Assembly: GCA_031472005.1 (NCBI GenBank)
Contig: PZJY01000007.1
Span: 2,219,808-2,283,807, forward strand
Source of the DNA: Tetracladium setigerum
Taxonomy: Eukaryota; Ascomycota; Leotiomycetes; Helotiales
Reading direction: 5' to 3'
Length of the DNA: 64,000 nucleotides
Shown: positions 24,456 through 35,479 of the stretch, piece after piece
How positions within the stretch are numbered: position 1 is the stretch's first letter
How the letters are laid out: every line of letters begins with the position of its first letter
The notes under the pieces: generated by a model
What the model was told of the DNA's origin: nothing
Database searches by the model: none
Seen by the model: only the letters and a program-made list of their open reading frames with translations
Made by a program: the position numbers and the translations under genes

Positions 24456-25626
24456 ATGGCACCGTCAACCACCAAGACAGAGGAGGAGCTCGCGCTCCTC
24501 AGGTCCACTGTCGAGACAACTCTCGAACTTATCAATAAATTATCGGAATTTTCGGCGTCTGCGGGCGACGCAAAACCAAGCAATGTTAATGCCCTCGACC
24601 TCGCCAGTGACACGGCGTCCTTGATTCGGGCGCATTCTACGAAGCTGTCCCTCCTCATTATCAACAAGCCTTTTACTCCATCTGCGATAGTTAAGGTGCT
24701 CCGCGAGTTAGTGGAAGGAGCTCTGCCTGGTCTCGCGTCTTCTGTAGAGCTTTGCAATGCTACGAACTATACCAAGACCATGAGTTCCGAACTGCAATGG
24801 CATGCCAAGAAGGTTTTCAGAGAATTCGCTGTGCTGGTCAAGGCTATCCCGCTTGATGGGAAGGTACTAAGCGACGCCGCAAAGAAAGGGACTGGAAAGA
24901 CAGAGGGAAAGGGCAGTTTGGCATCCACAGGAGTTGTGTGGCAGGCATGCGACGGGGTGATAGAGCTGAAGAAACTTGGTGTTGCCGGGGTGGTTATAAA
25001 AATGGCAGAGGATTATAGAGAGTTGATCGAAGACGCACTTTGGGAACTTCAAGAATGGGGGGAACTGGGTAGTGATGCAGATGAGGACGAACCAGCTGCG
25101 GCTAGTGGGGACGAAGATGACGCCCAAGCAGCCTTTGACAATATGTTTGAAGCCCAACGACATATACCAACCGAGGATCCCAACAAAATTCGTCCAAGGT
25201 TTGAGGCAAGTGTCAAGCGATTGCGGCTTGTAACTCTCATGTATCAAGCTGTTGTCAAGCGACGATTCAAGACCCTCCCTCCTCTTCCACAGCCCCAATT
25301 ACCCGTGGATCTTAAGGCCAAAAGCACCGAGGGGCCTAGGATAGTTCATACCGTGGATGAAGTGATGGATATTCTCAAGAAAATTCCAGAGATCACGGAT
25401 GAACTTGCAAGTGCATTTTACAGCCTGGAGGGTGCTGGTATCGACAAGAGAATGGAGGAATGCTTCTCTACCGCCTTCGATGCTGTCGAACTCATAGTCA
25501 AGAGTTGGGAGGGCAAAAGTGATGAATTTACAAACTGGGTATGTTTGAGTGCTCTGATCAATCCTATTTTGCTAACTCCTCAAGGCGTCAAAATTCCAGC
25601 TCGCAATGAAAAAAGAATGGAAGTGA
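24456..25626 (+). CDS. Grap2/cyclin-D-interacting (GCIP/CCNDBP1) family protein
   Basis: Helical protein of the GCIP family, which in animals binds cyclin D and Grap2; the fungal role is poorly defined. Exons are 24456..25538 and 25585..25626 (374 residues). Family features are the helical N-terminal part (LLRSTVETTLELINKLSEF), the central block SSELQWHAKKVFREFAVLVKA, VWQACDGVIELKKLGVAG and the acidic loop SDADEDEPAAASGDEDD. The last intron is inferred from GTATG at 25539 and CAAG at 25581-25584; splicing it gives the C-terminus ASKFQLAMKKEWK, which is the usual end of this family, whereas reading through adds an unrelated tail to 25664. Divergent from ARP6. Confidence 0.85.
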
Positions 25627-25900
25627 ATCTTTTGGTTTTGGTCGATATCTATTCGTTCCTGTGAAAAGAAACAACGCAAATTCATTTTCCAACTATTTTA
25701 TTATCTCTCCCGCATTCTTTCAAGTAATTGGCTTGCAGTGGACGTGGGTCTACATTGTGAGGCCTGGTTTCTTTGTGCTTTGTCTTCCCGGTGCCCCGAT
25801 GATGACTATATTTGTCTTTGTCCACCATGCTTTATGAAATCAGAATGTAATGAATTCACGGCTTGGAGTTGTCTTTCATAGACACTCCAGAACTCAAGTC

Positions 25901-26663
25901 ATGCCATCCTTACTTAAACGAGACGAGTTGTCTCCGGACGAACGCCTACGGTACTTCGCCAGCAATTCCACAACTTGCCAAATGACTGGAATCACGTTTA
26001 CGTCTCGGCTCGTCATAATGTAGATCAGAGGATTACGCAAAAGTCGAGTAAGCTTATTTCGCCTGGTGATAAAATGTCTGACAGAATGCGCGACGGGGAC
26101 TTGAGCAGGACATCAATCGAAAGGTTCAAAAACGAAGGCAGCAAGACGGCCGAGGGTACGTTTCCCGAAAGCCATGATCCAGACGAGTTTGAAGAGCCAG
26201 AGGAGACAGAAGTCACAGAACTGGTCGGAATTCCGGAAGAGTCTGAAGAGTTGCCAAATCAAAATTACAACTAAAATCATTGGTTGAAGACGATCCTAAA
26301 TCAAATTTTGAACTTGAAGATGATATAGAACCTGATTTTGAGCCAGATGGCGAGGGAAGAGGGAGGCAGCTCGTCTTCAATACGAATCACGTCAAGTTAT
26401 CGTTCAGCGATGTGAAGAGCATCATTGGATTTTCTGGTTCAGCTGGGCATGACCCTAACAGTCTCAAAGAGAGATTTTCAGTTACACGCAATATTTGCAA
26501 TGCCTACATTGAAACGATATGTCGTCACATAAATATTGCACGCGCTCAAGACAATTTGACGCCAGGATCACGAATCAGTAACCTGAATGCGCCAGGACAT
26601 ACAGAGGAAGGTTCGGTGAGCCAAGCAGCAGATAATGCACCGAAACGTCGAGGTAGAGAATAA
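25901..26663 (+). CDS. Acidic hypothetical protein, two -1 frame changes
   Basis: Not recognised. An ATG at 25901 opens MPSLLKRDELSPDERLR. The reading then continues sensibly only after a -1 shift near the GG at about 25949, giving QQFHNLPNDWNHVYVSARHN and a long acidic segment (DEFEEPEETEVTELVGIPEE). A second -1 shift at the AAAA run 26261-26264 leads to VEDDPKSNFELEDDIEPDFE and a C-terminal part NHVKLSFSDVKSIIGFSG to a stop at 26663. The acidic composition on both sides of the second break argues for one protein of about 253 residues. No signal peptide, membrane helix or known domain is visible. Alternatively it is a decaying gene. Confidence 0.5.
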
Positions 26664-27798
26664 TTGGGATACAGGACATGTGGTGATGGATGATGGAGTG
26701 TGCAGCGCAACGGAAAAGGATTTTTAGGACCGAGATCATTTGCTAACAGGTTCAGGAGAAGAGGAATGGAAAGCACCGAAGTCTTCTGGAAAGGATCATG
26801 TTGAGGCTGATCCTAAATTGCAATAGGGAGGCCATGAAGAAAAGTTGACTGAGCGAAGGACGAAAGACTGTTGCGAGCAATAGACAGCAGGATAACATTT
26901 CTTCAAAAAAATATTGAGCGAAAGCGAGGCAAAAGAGATAGAAATTTGAGGTCTAGAAAAGTTGAAGAAAGATCGAAGAGGTGATGTGTGATGAGTAGTT
27001 GACTGTTGCTACAGATATTTGCATAGTTGGAATGGAGATCAGGGTATCTCTTTTGATCAGTTCAATAGCAACTACTGCTTGTATTGCATAATAGAAGTTG
27101 TATCATTGCATGAATTATGTCCAACCCAAGAAGCCAATTGATGGGTGGGGGGTGTACTTTTAGTTTCATTTCCCAAGAGACACATACAAATTGAGATTAA
27201 AAAACATGTGGCATTTCTGAATATTGGGTTCAAAAAGTTCCCCGCTTTCCTCCACCACACTTGACAACGTGCAAAAGAATTCAACACATTTTTGGTGTAT
27301 GACCTTGGTTCACCAAATCTCGTAACAATCCGCTTACCTTGATTCTGTCCTGTTTGTTTTAACTGCACGCTCACCGCGTGACATCATAACCCGGTGCTTC
27401 ACTTAGCAATTCCTCCTCCGATCTTGAATTTATAGAGCCTATTCGTAAGCAGCTTAAAAACACTGATCACTCTCGTCACTTTCAAGTCTCCTGGGGTCAG
27501 AACGATAATATGTTGCAAATCCACGATCTATTTATTCTGATTCTACCCATGTGTTCATTCCTCCATCATTCCCCTATTCTCCATTCCTCCATATTCTATT
27601 TGACAATGACCCCAATTCCTCCTCTGTAGAACTTCCTCCCTCCTTAGTCGTATTTCCTCCTTTCTTAGTCGTATTTCCCTCTTCTTTAGTCATAAGTTCT
27701 TTCCATAGCTTACTACACTTCACATGGCAGAAGCAAACCGCAGCATCAAAAGTCTCCTTCAAAGCACCGGCATCAAGAGCATTTCAATCGCCATCCTC
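26664..27798. other. Intergenic region, no convincing gene
   Basis: Open frames here are short, mostly start with non-ATG codons and show low-complexity composition. The segment lies between convergent genes (acidic protein, minus-strand paralogue) and probably contains their 3' UTRs. Confidence 0.45.
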
Positions 27799-28231
27799 CT
27801 ACTCAACCCCGCCCACTTTTTTGAACGTCATGAGCCAGTGGCTGGTATCTAACTCAAACTCATCCATTCTTCCAGTGCTGACCACAGTTCTCTTGACGAA
27901 ACAGCCACGGCCATCTGGCTTGGGCAACAACTCAAACTTTAAATACGATCTACCAGAAATGGTCATCTCATGAGATGATCCTTTGATTGCGACCGTGTAG
28001 AGATTTCTGACGGGTACCTCGCTCATTTCTCTGCTGTGATGGATATTCCAGGACTTTGTAATGGTTTTCGGAGCTTCGAGAGGATAGAGATGAAAACCGG
28101 AGATAGTGATCTCATATCTCAAGGAGCGTCCTGGAAGACATTCAAAGGAATCCACTTTGTAGGAGAGTGCTCTGTGTTTGTTATCAATGTGTGATCAGGT
28201 TGTGATGTGGGCCATTAACTCACTCAATCAT
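27799..28231 (-). CDS. Hypothetical protein, paralogue 1 of a tandem pair
   Basis: Not recognised. Exon 1 (28231..28224) encodes only MIE; after a 52-nt GT-AG intron exon 2 (28171..27799) continues ALSYKVDSFECLPGRS to a 126-residue protein. The segment LRYEITISGFHLYPLEAPKTITKS aligns with RRYTVTIARFEQVFVAQDKQTMKV of the neighbouring gene at 28.6-29.3 kb, including the preceding intron position, so the two are diverged tandem duplicates on the same strand. No signal peptide or membrane helix is present and the protein is rich in beta-prone segments. Confidence 0.6.
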
Positions 28232-28616
28232 TTTGTGTGAAGGGTAGGATTTTGCGTTGGGTGGTAGACTTTTTGGATTGTCCGGATGTTGAGTCGTGTT
28301 TGTTATGACTTGTAGGAACAGTGAAAGTGTTGGAAAAGACTGTAGCCGGGAATAAATAGCGTGTGAAACTGGATTATTCATTTTGTCCTGTGTATCCACC
28401 GCACCGCCAAGGAAAACTGATTGAGGTGAATGAAATGTATATATACTGGCAAAGCGCGTTAGTCATCGCCTCCATACAAGCTCAACTCGTGCACAATTTC
28501 TTTCAGATTTAGCGAACAACAAGGCTGGAGTCTGTTTGAAGTATTACTAGCTCAAATCGCTAAGCGACAAAGACCATCAATTGCCGAGAGGTTGAGCGTC
28601 ACCGTCTGATTTCTCC

Positions 28617-29261
28617 CTATCGAATTTTAGGTCCATCCCAAATTCCCTCACTGCCGTTGCCATCTCGTCTTTGAGATTTTTCCTCCAAATCTAAACGTTG
28701 CTCCTCTCTCACAAAAATGGCAGCATCCTCTCCATTGAACAACTCCCAGATCAAAAGTCCAACTTCGAGGGTCTCCAACATCACCTCCCAAGCTTCCGCC
28801 GAAACATCCTTCGCCACAGTCTTATCGCCATCATCGAATCGTTGAACTTCGTAATGGAAGTGATGCTTCATCATCTTGTAATACTCCCAATCACCAAGAT
28901 CCCGTCTCGAGATTTGAAGATGCCCGTCTATCAATTCGACGTGGAAATCAATCGCGCTTCTACCGGGAACATGCCTGGCGATGTTGTAGTTGAAATCCAC
29001 GAGGGCGAGATCGTAGGTTGTAGAGGTTGAATCTTCAAATGAGGTAGGTAGGCATCGTACTTTCATGGTTTGCTTGTCTTGGGCAACGAAAACTTGCTCA
29101 AATCTGGCGATGGTGACGGTGTATCGGCGGACGTCGCTGCTGTTGGACGATCCAGCAGACTGGATACGTTCGACGCTGAGGCGCTTTAGTCAACACGGAA
29201 GAAGCTTCATTCAGGACATCGCTTACTCAATGGGAACCTGTTTGGGTGAAATTATACGCAT
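28617..29261 (-). CDS. Hypothetical protein, paralogue 2 of a tandem pair
   Basis: Not recognised. Exon 1 (29261..29227) encodes MRIISPKQVPI and part of the next codon; exon 2 (29175..28617) encodes VERIQSAGSSNSSDVRRYTV to a total of 197 residues with consistent phase. It shares with paralogue 1 the early intron and the core of about 25 residues starting RRYTVTIARF. It extends further, with the acidic/hydrophobic C-terminal stretch EVMLETLEVGLLIWELF and a charged tail. The shorter ATG-initiated frame at 29066 would lose the shared core, so the spliced model is preferred. Function unknown. Confidence 0.6.
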
Positions 29262-30801
29262 CTTGAAGTCATTGTAGATGCTGATCGATCGATCTACAAT
29301 CTTGAGTTGAGCAGTTGCTCAAGTTGGTGTTGCCAAGACTTCGTCAAAACTGAATATGATGAAGTCGAACATTTTGATGGGCAAGTCTTTATCTTGGCCT
29401 TACAACCCAATACGGCCTTTTTTGAACACGCTAAATTCATCAGCAAGCTTCACCAATCTATGGCCCATTTTGCTGAGCAGTAACCATGAGGCCTTTTGGG
29501 CACTCAGGTCTCACTTCTGGACTTTTGTGAACGGCCAGAATGCTCAGTCATTATATATCTTTGCGCGAATGTTACAAACATTCTCTCCCCTGTTGATCAA
29601 TAGCGAAAGCCCAAAGAGAAGCCCAAACAACAAGTAATCAACAAACTCATCTCATATCCTGCTGATACATTTCAAAGAAAATACAGCCGATCGATTACCC
29701 TGGAAAACTCGACTGCGATCATTTTTCAGCGGAGCCTCGAGGTGAAGGAAAATCGGAGAATTTCTTGGTAAAATCAGAGGTCGCGAAGTTTAGTATTTGT
29801 AAAGAGAAAATGCAAAAATGAATAAGATCAGTAGACCTTACTTCTGAATGAATGGATGGTTTGTCCATGAGTACCCCGCAAGAGAGTTGATGCACTTTAC
29901 TTCTGGCAAAAGGAAATCAGAAATCACTCCTCCGATAGTCACGAATTCTGCCTACAATCTTGACCCTTTCCCAATCACTTTGCTTTCATCCAGTGTGGAA
30001 ATGTGGGAGGCAGGGCCGTGAGAAACTGAGCGACATACCGCTTGCGGGTCAAAGAGCAGATCAATGAGCACACAAAACTACTTGCGTCCGAGAATACATT
30101 CTCTCCGAAGACTTCTGGTATAACATTCTCTTTTGACATGTCCTTGTGAACTGAGGTTTCATGGATTCTGATATGGCGAATGTGCTATCTATCGTCCGTC
30201 TTCACCGCCTCTAAAACCGTTCAACAAAGCCAGCTTATCCACTGTATCATATCGGTCGAGGCAATGAAATACTGAAATTGTATCAGTTTACAAAGCAACC
30301 AAACCTATGCAGACAACGGAAGCCGTCCGAGTATGTCTTGTTGGCAAGAATCGGCTCATTGAAATCGTCATCGTCGCGTTTCTGGTCGATCTGTGGACTC
30401 CAATGAGCACCCAAAAGTGTGTCAAAGCATTAGAGATATATTCCAAGCCTTTCAACTGAAGATTTGTCTCCAATAGGATACTGTAACTCTCGTAGAGTTT
30501 TGTTTTTCAAGGAGATGTGAATGCCATGTCGTGGGAATTGAGTTGTGGCTAACTTCAAATTGCGCCAAGCTGACTAAGGAGATTCCTTTCCCCAACGTCT
30601 TTCGTCCTTGTTTCGTTTGACTTTGTACCAACGCCAGACTGTTCTCCAATATTTTGGAAACAAATATCCACGAATGTATCTGCCATGTAATCTTACTTTA
30701 CATTTTTCCATATCACTCCCTCACGGAACGATGCGTACCTCTCCCCACTCCTAGGAGATTGCCCTCCTCCTTCGTGTCCCACACAACTTTACTCGCCTTC
30801 A
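29262..30801. other. Intergenic region, no convincing gene
   Basis: About 1.5 kb without a supportable gene. Several frames are open for 60-100 codons but begin with rare start codons and show no motif or splice pattern. Confidence 0.45.
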
Positions 30802-31068
30802 ATGGCTCGCAAATCACGCAAGAGAGACACTCTAAAACGAAAGATAATCATTCCTACCGTCGTATTTCAACGCCAACTATCAAGTCTCGGGCCAGAGTGC
30901 CACAGTCTACGAGTACCATACACGTCTTTCAAGCAGGCCGAACGATTCTGGGTGATCTTTTGGTGGAATATCTACTCTCTTCAGATGAAGCAGCAAGAAA
31001 GGAAAATCTACCGCCCTCTTTGAACGTAGCATTACAAATGGCTATTTCAAATCGCAGCAAGTAAGTTG
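30802..31068 (+). CDS. Possible small basic protein, uncertain
   Basis: The ATG at 30802 opens a very basic start (MARKSRKRDTLKRK). A -1 change at the AAA near 30841 would continue into RISTPTIKSRARVPQSTSTI and GRTILGDLLVEYLLSSDE before a possible splice donor at about 31061. The single -1 shift matches the error type seen in other genes of this window. No family is recognised and there is no support beyond the open frame; it may be spurious. Confidence 0.25.
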
Positions 31069-32186
31069 TTCGTGTTGATGGCCGCAGGAAAAGCAAATAT
31101 CCAGCAGCCACAGCACGTCGTACAGTAAGGACCATAAGCAATTCGGATCCGGGATCAAGTTAATCCATTTGCTTCCGACATCTCTTCCTTCGACATCCGA
31201 CCAACCTCCAACATCACGATCTAATCTTGGCGCATTCATAGCCTCTCTTGGCTCTTTTAAGCCGTTCATCCTGGTAATGTTGATTCGTAGGATGTCTAAA
31301 ACACGTGATTGTCCCCTGGTCCTCATTTTCGGCTAAGTCCCGAAGCGAAGACATTGTTGGTGGGAAAATTGATCCCCCGCAACGTGCATCGGTAGATCCC
31401 ACCCTGGGGAACAAACCTAATGCCAAGAGCCTCTTGCTAAAGCTGACTTCAAAAAAGCTTCAATACACAGTTGGACAAGATCTTAAGTTGGAGATTTTTC
31501 ACGGTTTAATAGGAGGTTCTTCAAGTTTGGGAGCCGAATAACCGAGGCCGCTTTGCTACATGATTCTTTGAACTTTGAATTCCTTGGTGGTCCGCAAAAT
31601 CCTTCCGAACATCAAAGATGGGAGTTTGAAAGGTGACTGCATTGCACACAAGTTGTCATAACATGCACGGATGGCCCTTCTTAGAAAATGATTCGCTCAA
31701 CATGGTCAGAAATGAGAGGATCATGCCTAATCAAGTTTACACGGGTTAACTTGTTTATCCGGCACTTCCAGGGCACTCAATGCTGCCCCTCAAATCTCCC
31801 CTCATTCGCTTAACTCTTCCGGAACAATTCAACGAACGTGCATCTGGAGAACCCCAGGATTTCTCCAAAGTTCCAGGGGTAGCCGGCGGACTAATCAGGA
31901 ACAGCCACTAGGCCGCTGCTAACAATCTGCACTTCATCTGCAGCTCATATATTTTTCAACATGTCCGTCTTGGCTCACGCCTGGGAGGCAAGGAATTTGT
32001 TTGTCAATCTTTGGCCTCCTGCCAAACAACCCTCATCGCACCATTTTTTGAGCATGGTCAAAGGCTTGGATCCAATTAGACATCTTGGGGTGCGGGACGG
32101 ATAATCCTTTCTAGAATCGCGAGCTGGTAAGATCAGATGGCCAGCAAGATCCTGGTCATGATGCCATGAAATGTAATCTTCGTAGG
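31069..32186. other. Intergenic region upstream of pectate lyase
   Basis: No gene is supported. This region should contain the regulatory sequences of the pectate lyase gene. A possible open segment of about 65 codons downstream of 31140 has no start or motif. Confidence 0.45.
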
Positions 32187-32193
32187 TATAAAG
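32187..32193 (+). promoter_or_regulatory. Putative TATA box of the pectate lyase gene
   Basis: TATAAAG lies about 100 nt upstream of the ATG at 32290, a usual spacing for inducible fungal secreted-enzyme genes. Confidence 0.55.
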
Positions 32194-32289
32194 ACCTCAT
32201 GCTGTCTCCTCAATCGATTTCCTTTCTGTATCCTTGATTAGTTCTGACAGCCTTCCCTCACAGTCAAGCTTCCAGTGTCAATTTTCATC

Positions 32290-33527
32290 ATGAAGTTCTT
32301 CAGCACCGTCATTGCCTTGAGCAGCATTACTTCTGTTCTTGCTGCTTCAGATTCATCTAAGATCTGCGACATCGATTACGTTTCTCCCAAGCCAAAGCTT
32401 CCCAAGGGAGCTTTTGATCTTGAGGGTTACGGCAAAGAGAACCCAATTGGCCCAGTCACTGGAGGAAAGGGAGGTCCTAAGGTTACCGTCACCACTGCTG
32501 ATGCTCTGGTTGCTGCCGTAAATGTAAGTTTCACAGATACCAATTTTGAGTGTACGCTAACATCTTACAGGGCACCAACCCATTGACTGTCATCGTCAAG
32601 GGCTCATTCAATTTGCCAGCTCGTCTCCGAATTGGATCGAACAAGTCCGTCATCGGTCACAAGAGCGGTGGCCACATTGGTACCAACGGTATCACAGTTG
32701 CCCACTCCACCAACGTGATTATCCAAAACTTGAGAATCACTGGTGTCTTGGACAACGACTGCATCACTATTCAGAACACCACACGTGTTTGGATTGATCA
32801 CAACGATCTCTCTTCCGATCCAAACATCATCAAGAATGGACCAGACCTTTACGTATGTGCAATTCTCTCCAAAACAAAATTTTAGCACATTACTAACGTT
32901 CCCCTAGGATGGTCTTCTCGATGTCATCCGTGCATCTGACTGGATCACCGTGTCCTGGAACTACTTCCACGATCACTACAAGACGTCTCTCGTCGGTAAC
33001 AACGATCAATTCCGTGCCATCGATGGTGGTCACCTTCACTTGACCTACCACCACAACTACTTCCGTAACTTGGGTACCCGTGGTAACGCAGGCCGATTCG
33101 GACACCAACACTTGTACAACAACTACTACAAGGATTTCCGCTATCAAGCTATCCACTCTCGCTCCGATAACCAAGTTCTCGTCGAGGGTAACGTTTTCAC
33201 TGGTGATACTCGCGAGGCTCTTTCTACCTACGGATTGGTCATTCCTGAGGATTCGCCAAACACCTCGCCATTGGGTGATTATGAACTTGACGGTTTTGCT
33301 AACCTTGGTGCCCGTAAGTTTTACTTTCCTTCTTCTCCTGTGGAGCGACTGTAAGATTGTGAATCTTGATTGCTAACTCGAATTCTCTAGTCAACGACTT
33401 TGGAGGATCAGGAGTCAACATCACTCAGGTCGGAAACTTCACCACTGCTCCATACAAGTACCGTCTTGACCCTCTCGCTGCCATCCCAGATCTGATCAAG
33501 ACCTATGCTGGTATCAACAAGATCTAA
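32290..33527 (+). CDS. Secreted pectate lyase, polysaccharide lyase family 1
   Basis: Cleaves polygalacturonate by beta-elimination outside the cell, usually Ca2+-dependent. Exons are 32290..32523, 32571..32852, 32908..33313 and 33391..33527. The start at 32290 gives a clear signal peptide (MKFFSTVIALSSITSVLAA). The parallel beta-helix signature blocks are VIIQNLRITGVLDNDCITIQ, VWIDHNDLSSD, DGLLDVIRASDWITVSWNYF, HDHYKTSLVGNND and LTYHHNYFRNLGTRGNAGRF. The Asp residues expected to bind Ca2+ and the arginine region are present; the usual RxPxxR reads RGNAGR here, so the Pro is replaced while both arginines remain. The C-terminus is short and has no CBM. Role in plant cell-wall breakdown is inferred from the family. 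Confidence 0.92.
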
Positions 33528-34684
33528 TCTTTTGAGCGCTGTTGGAACAAACACACTTGCGTCACCGTGCAAGGAAAAACATTACGGCATTTTTTAGTTA
33601 TAATGTGTGAATGAAAATAATAATCATCTTCCCATCAGAATCTGTTAAAAATGAGAATCTATCTGAAACCAAACATTTTCTTTTCATCTTGTGAATTAAT
33701 TTTACTACTTTTATCTGGTGTTGGATTTTCTTACTTTCGCTCCTGAAAGTTGAGTGAAATTTCCGCAATACGACAAGCCCCTGCTAAAAATGGAAAGCGT
33801 GGCTTGCACACCACTACGGAAGTAAAGTCCACGTTCTCTTCTCCCGCAGGATCGGATATGCAGGGTGTTTATGCTGCATCTGCTCGGCGGAGTTGTATTT
33901 TTCATTGGCTGGAGGTTTGGGGTGGCGTTGGTGAATTGTTCCGTCCCGGTGCTTGGTTTTGGGATTTCGTGCTTCTCTTGAATGGAGGCAGGTAGGGGTT
34001 GTAAAAGTGATGGGATGAAGAAAGATTTTGGAAATTGAACGGAACTTATAACGTGATCCGTGAGATGAGAATAAGATTTCTGGCATAGAAATGACCGCTT
34101 TATCCTCAACTTTCTTAGTCTTTTTCACGGGAGGGGGACACTCGTACTGTACAATCCCAAATCACATCTATGTCATCTGTAATTCTCATCTGACCCTGAG
34201 TTCTGCTTCAATCAAATTTTTTTTTTTTTGAAGTAAGACTAGGAGAGGGTAAAGTTCGAGACAATTGACTTGATTTCTAAAGAGTGGGTATTCACGCCCC
34301 CCCACCCCCCCCCCCCCCCCTCCATCCCAGAGCACAACCTTGGATAAGCCAGTGGAAAAGTAACGACGGACAGGTTTAGAATTAGTTTTTAAACGCCTCC
34401 CCAGTGAACATCAAAGATTTTGGTACTGATTTGAAAACCTGCAAGAGACTAGACGGCCCCGCGATAGGTGTAGCTGCAGCAAATCCGATCTGAAAAATAA
34501 GCTTCATAGTTGATATTTGCTAGGTGTTACCTTGTGCCGCTACAAGAGGGAATTTGAAGTACTACTTACTGGCTTGTCATCAGACTATCCTCATATTGCA
34601 CTCGATTTCTAGATTCATGTGAATCTTTTGATACGTGGAATTGCAGTGGGTGCTGAGATTCCTAGTTATAATTAAACGTCAGCT
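33528..34684. other. Intergenic region with a cytosine tract
   Basis: No gene is supported. A C-rich tract (24 positions interrupted once by A) occupies 34297-34320 and a T-run lies at about 34218-34228. Open frames at 33711-34128 in two registers appear to be chance. Confidence 0.45.
34297..34320. repeat. Poly-C tract
   Basis: A run of cytosines interrupted by a single A at 34304. Length polymorphism and sequencing error are both likely here. Confidence 0.8.
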
Positions 34685-35398
34685 TCAGTTCTGAACTCTT
34701 GCATGTTTTATTCGAATGGGGCGCCTACGGTTGTAAATATTGGCAGCGCCAAAGCTAGTAAAAGGCGGTAGGGGTGGGAATAAGGGCCAGCACCCGAGGT
34801 TGAAGATGATCGGACATCGAGGCAGTTCAGCAGAACTAGTAGAACATCGAAGATCGAATTGACTAATCTTGCCATAAGTAGCTGATACTCCGCAGTAAGT
34901 TCCGCTGTTGTTGGTGCTTTTGGCGAAGTGGAAGCCAATGTTAGGACGATGATCTCGAGGCTGTGCTTCACATCGCTGCGCGCATCGGTCTCGCTTGTTT
35001 TTGAGATCGGTAGCTGGGTTCATATTGGGGTCAAATGCTTCATAGGTATCTTGGTAGATTGGTTAGAGGTCTGTTTGGAGGGCAAGATCGCTGCTGCAAC
35101 TTACATTTTATTTCATGTATAAACTGACGAAGGGAACATTCAGGTGCTGGAATTGGAGGTTCTTGTTGCCAGCCAGGTAGAGCCGGAATATTGAGTCCTG
35201 GCCACGGTTGTGGAGGCCACGGTGAACGAGGGTTCAGCGTATAGTCTGGAGCCGATGTTGTTGTAATGGTCTTTTTGTTGTTGTTTTCGCAGGCTTCTGA
35301 AGGCGAGCATCAAGATTTTGAGCATCTGGGACTGCATCTGCGACTGCAGCTCCTATTACATGCCAGATAAGCATGAGCAGAATGAAAAGTTTCATCAT
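34685..35398 (-). CDS. Secreted cysteine- and proline-containing protein, -1 frame change in exon 1
   Basis: Not recognised. The ATG at 35398 starts a strong signal peptide (MMKLFILLMLIWHVIGAAVA). The open frame then needs a -1 change at the run of five T on the plus strand (35272-35276) to reach a Pro/Trp-rich stretch (NPRSPWPPQPWPGLNIPALP) and ECSLRQFIHEIK. A GT-AG intron (35104..35050) joins exon 2 (35049..34685), which continues YEAFDPNMNPATDLKNKRDR with CAQRC, TYCGVS, DLRCSTSS and PRCPIIFNLGCW. With the shift the product is about 219 residues with eight cysteines. A TATAAAG at 35473-35479 on this strand lies 75 nt before the ATG. Features fit a candidate secreted effector or cell-wall protein, but no homologue is known to me. 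Confidence 0.6.
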
Positions 35399-35472
35399 GT
35401 GCGAGTTCGATCTTTGAGTTCTGAATAATCAGGAGATGGTTGAAAAGAGGTGTTCAAGCAGATCTGGTGCTC

Positions 35473-35479
35473 TTTATAG
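35473..35479 (-). promoter_or_regulatory. Putative TATA box of the secreted protein gene
   Basis: On the minus strand TATAAAG precedes the ATG at 35398 by about 75 nt, which supports the chosen start. Confidence 0.5.

Noticed and set aside
24456..25664. Unspliced C-terminus of the GCIP-family gene to 25664
   Set aside because: The last 38 residues do not fit the family; removing the GTATG..CAAG intron gives the usual C-terminus.
27799..28155. Unspliced 118-residue reading starting with GTG
   Set aside because: Spliced model with ATG at 28231 gives a proper start and matches the intron of the paralogue.
33711..34128. Two overlapping minus-strand frames of 104-132 codons
   Set aside because: Neither shows a family block, signal peptide or splice support, and two registers open over the same DNA is typical of chance.
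34708..34971. 87-codon minus-strand frame with a hydrophobic tail
   Set aside because: It is a shadow of exon 2 of the secreted cysteine-containing protein in another register.
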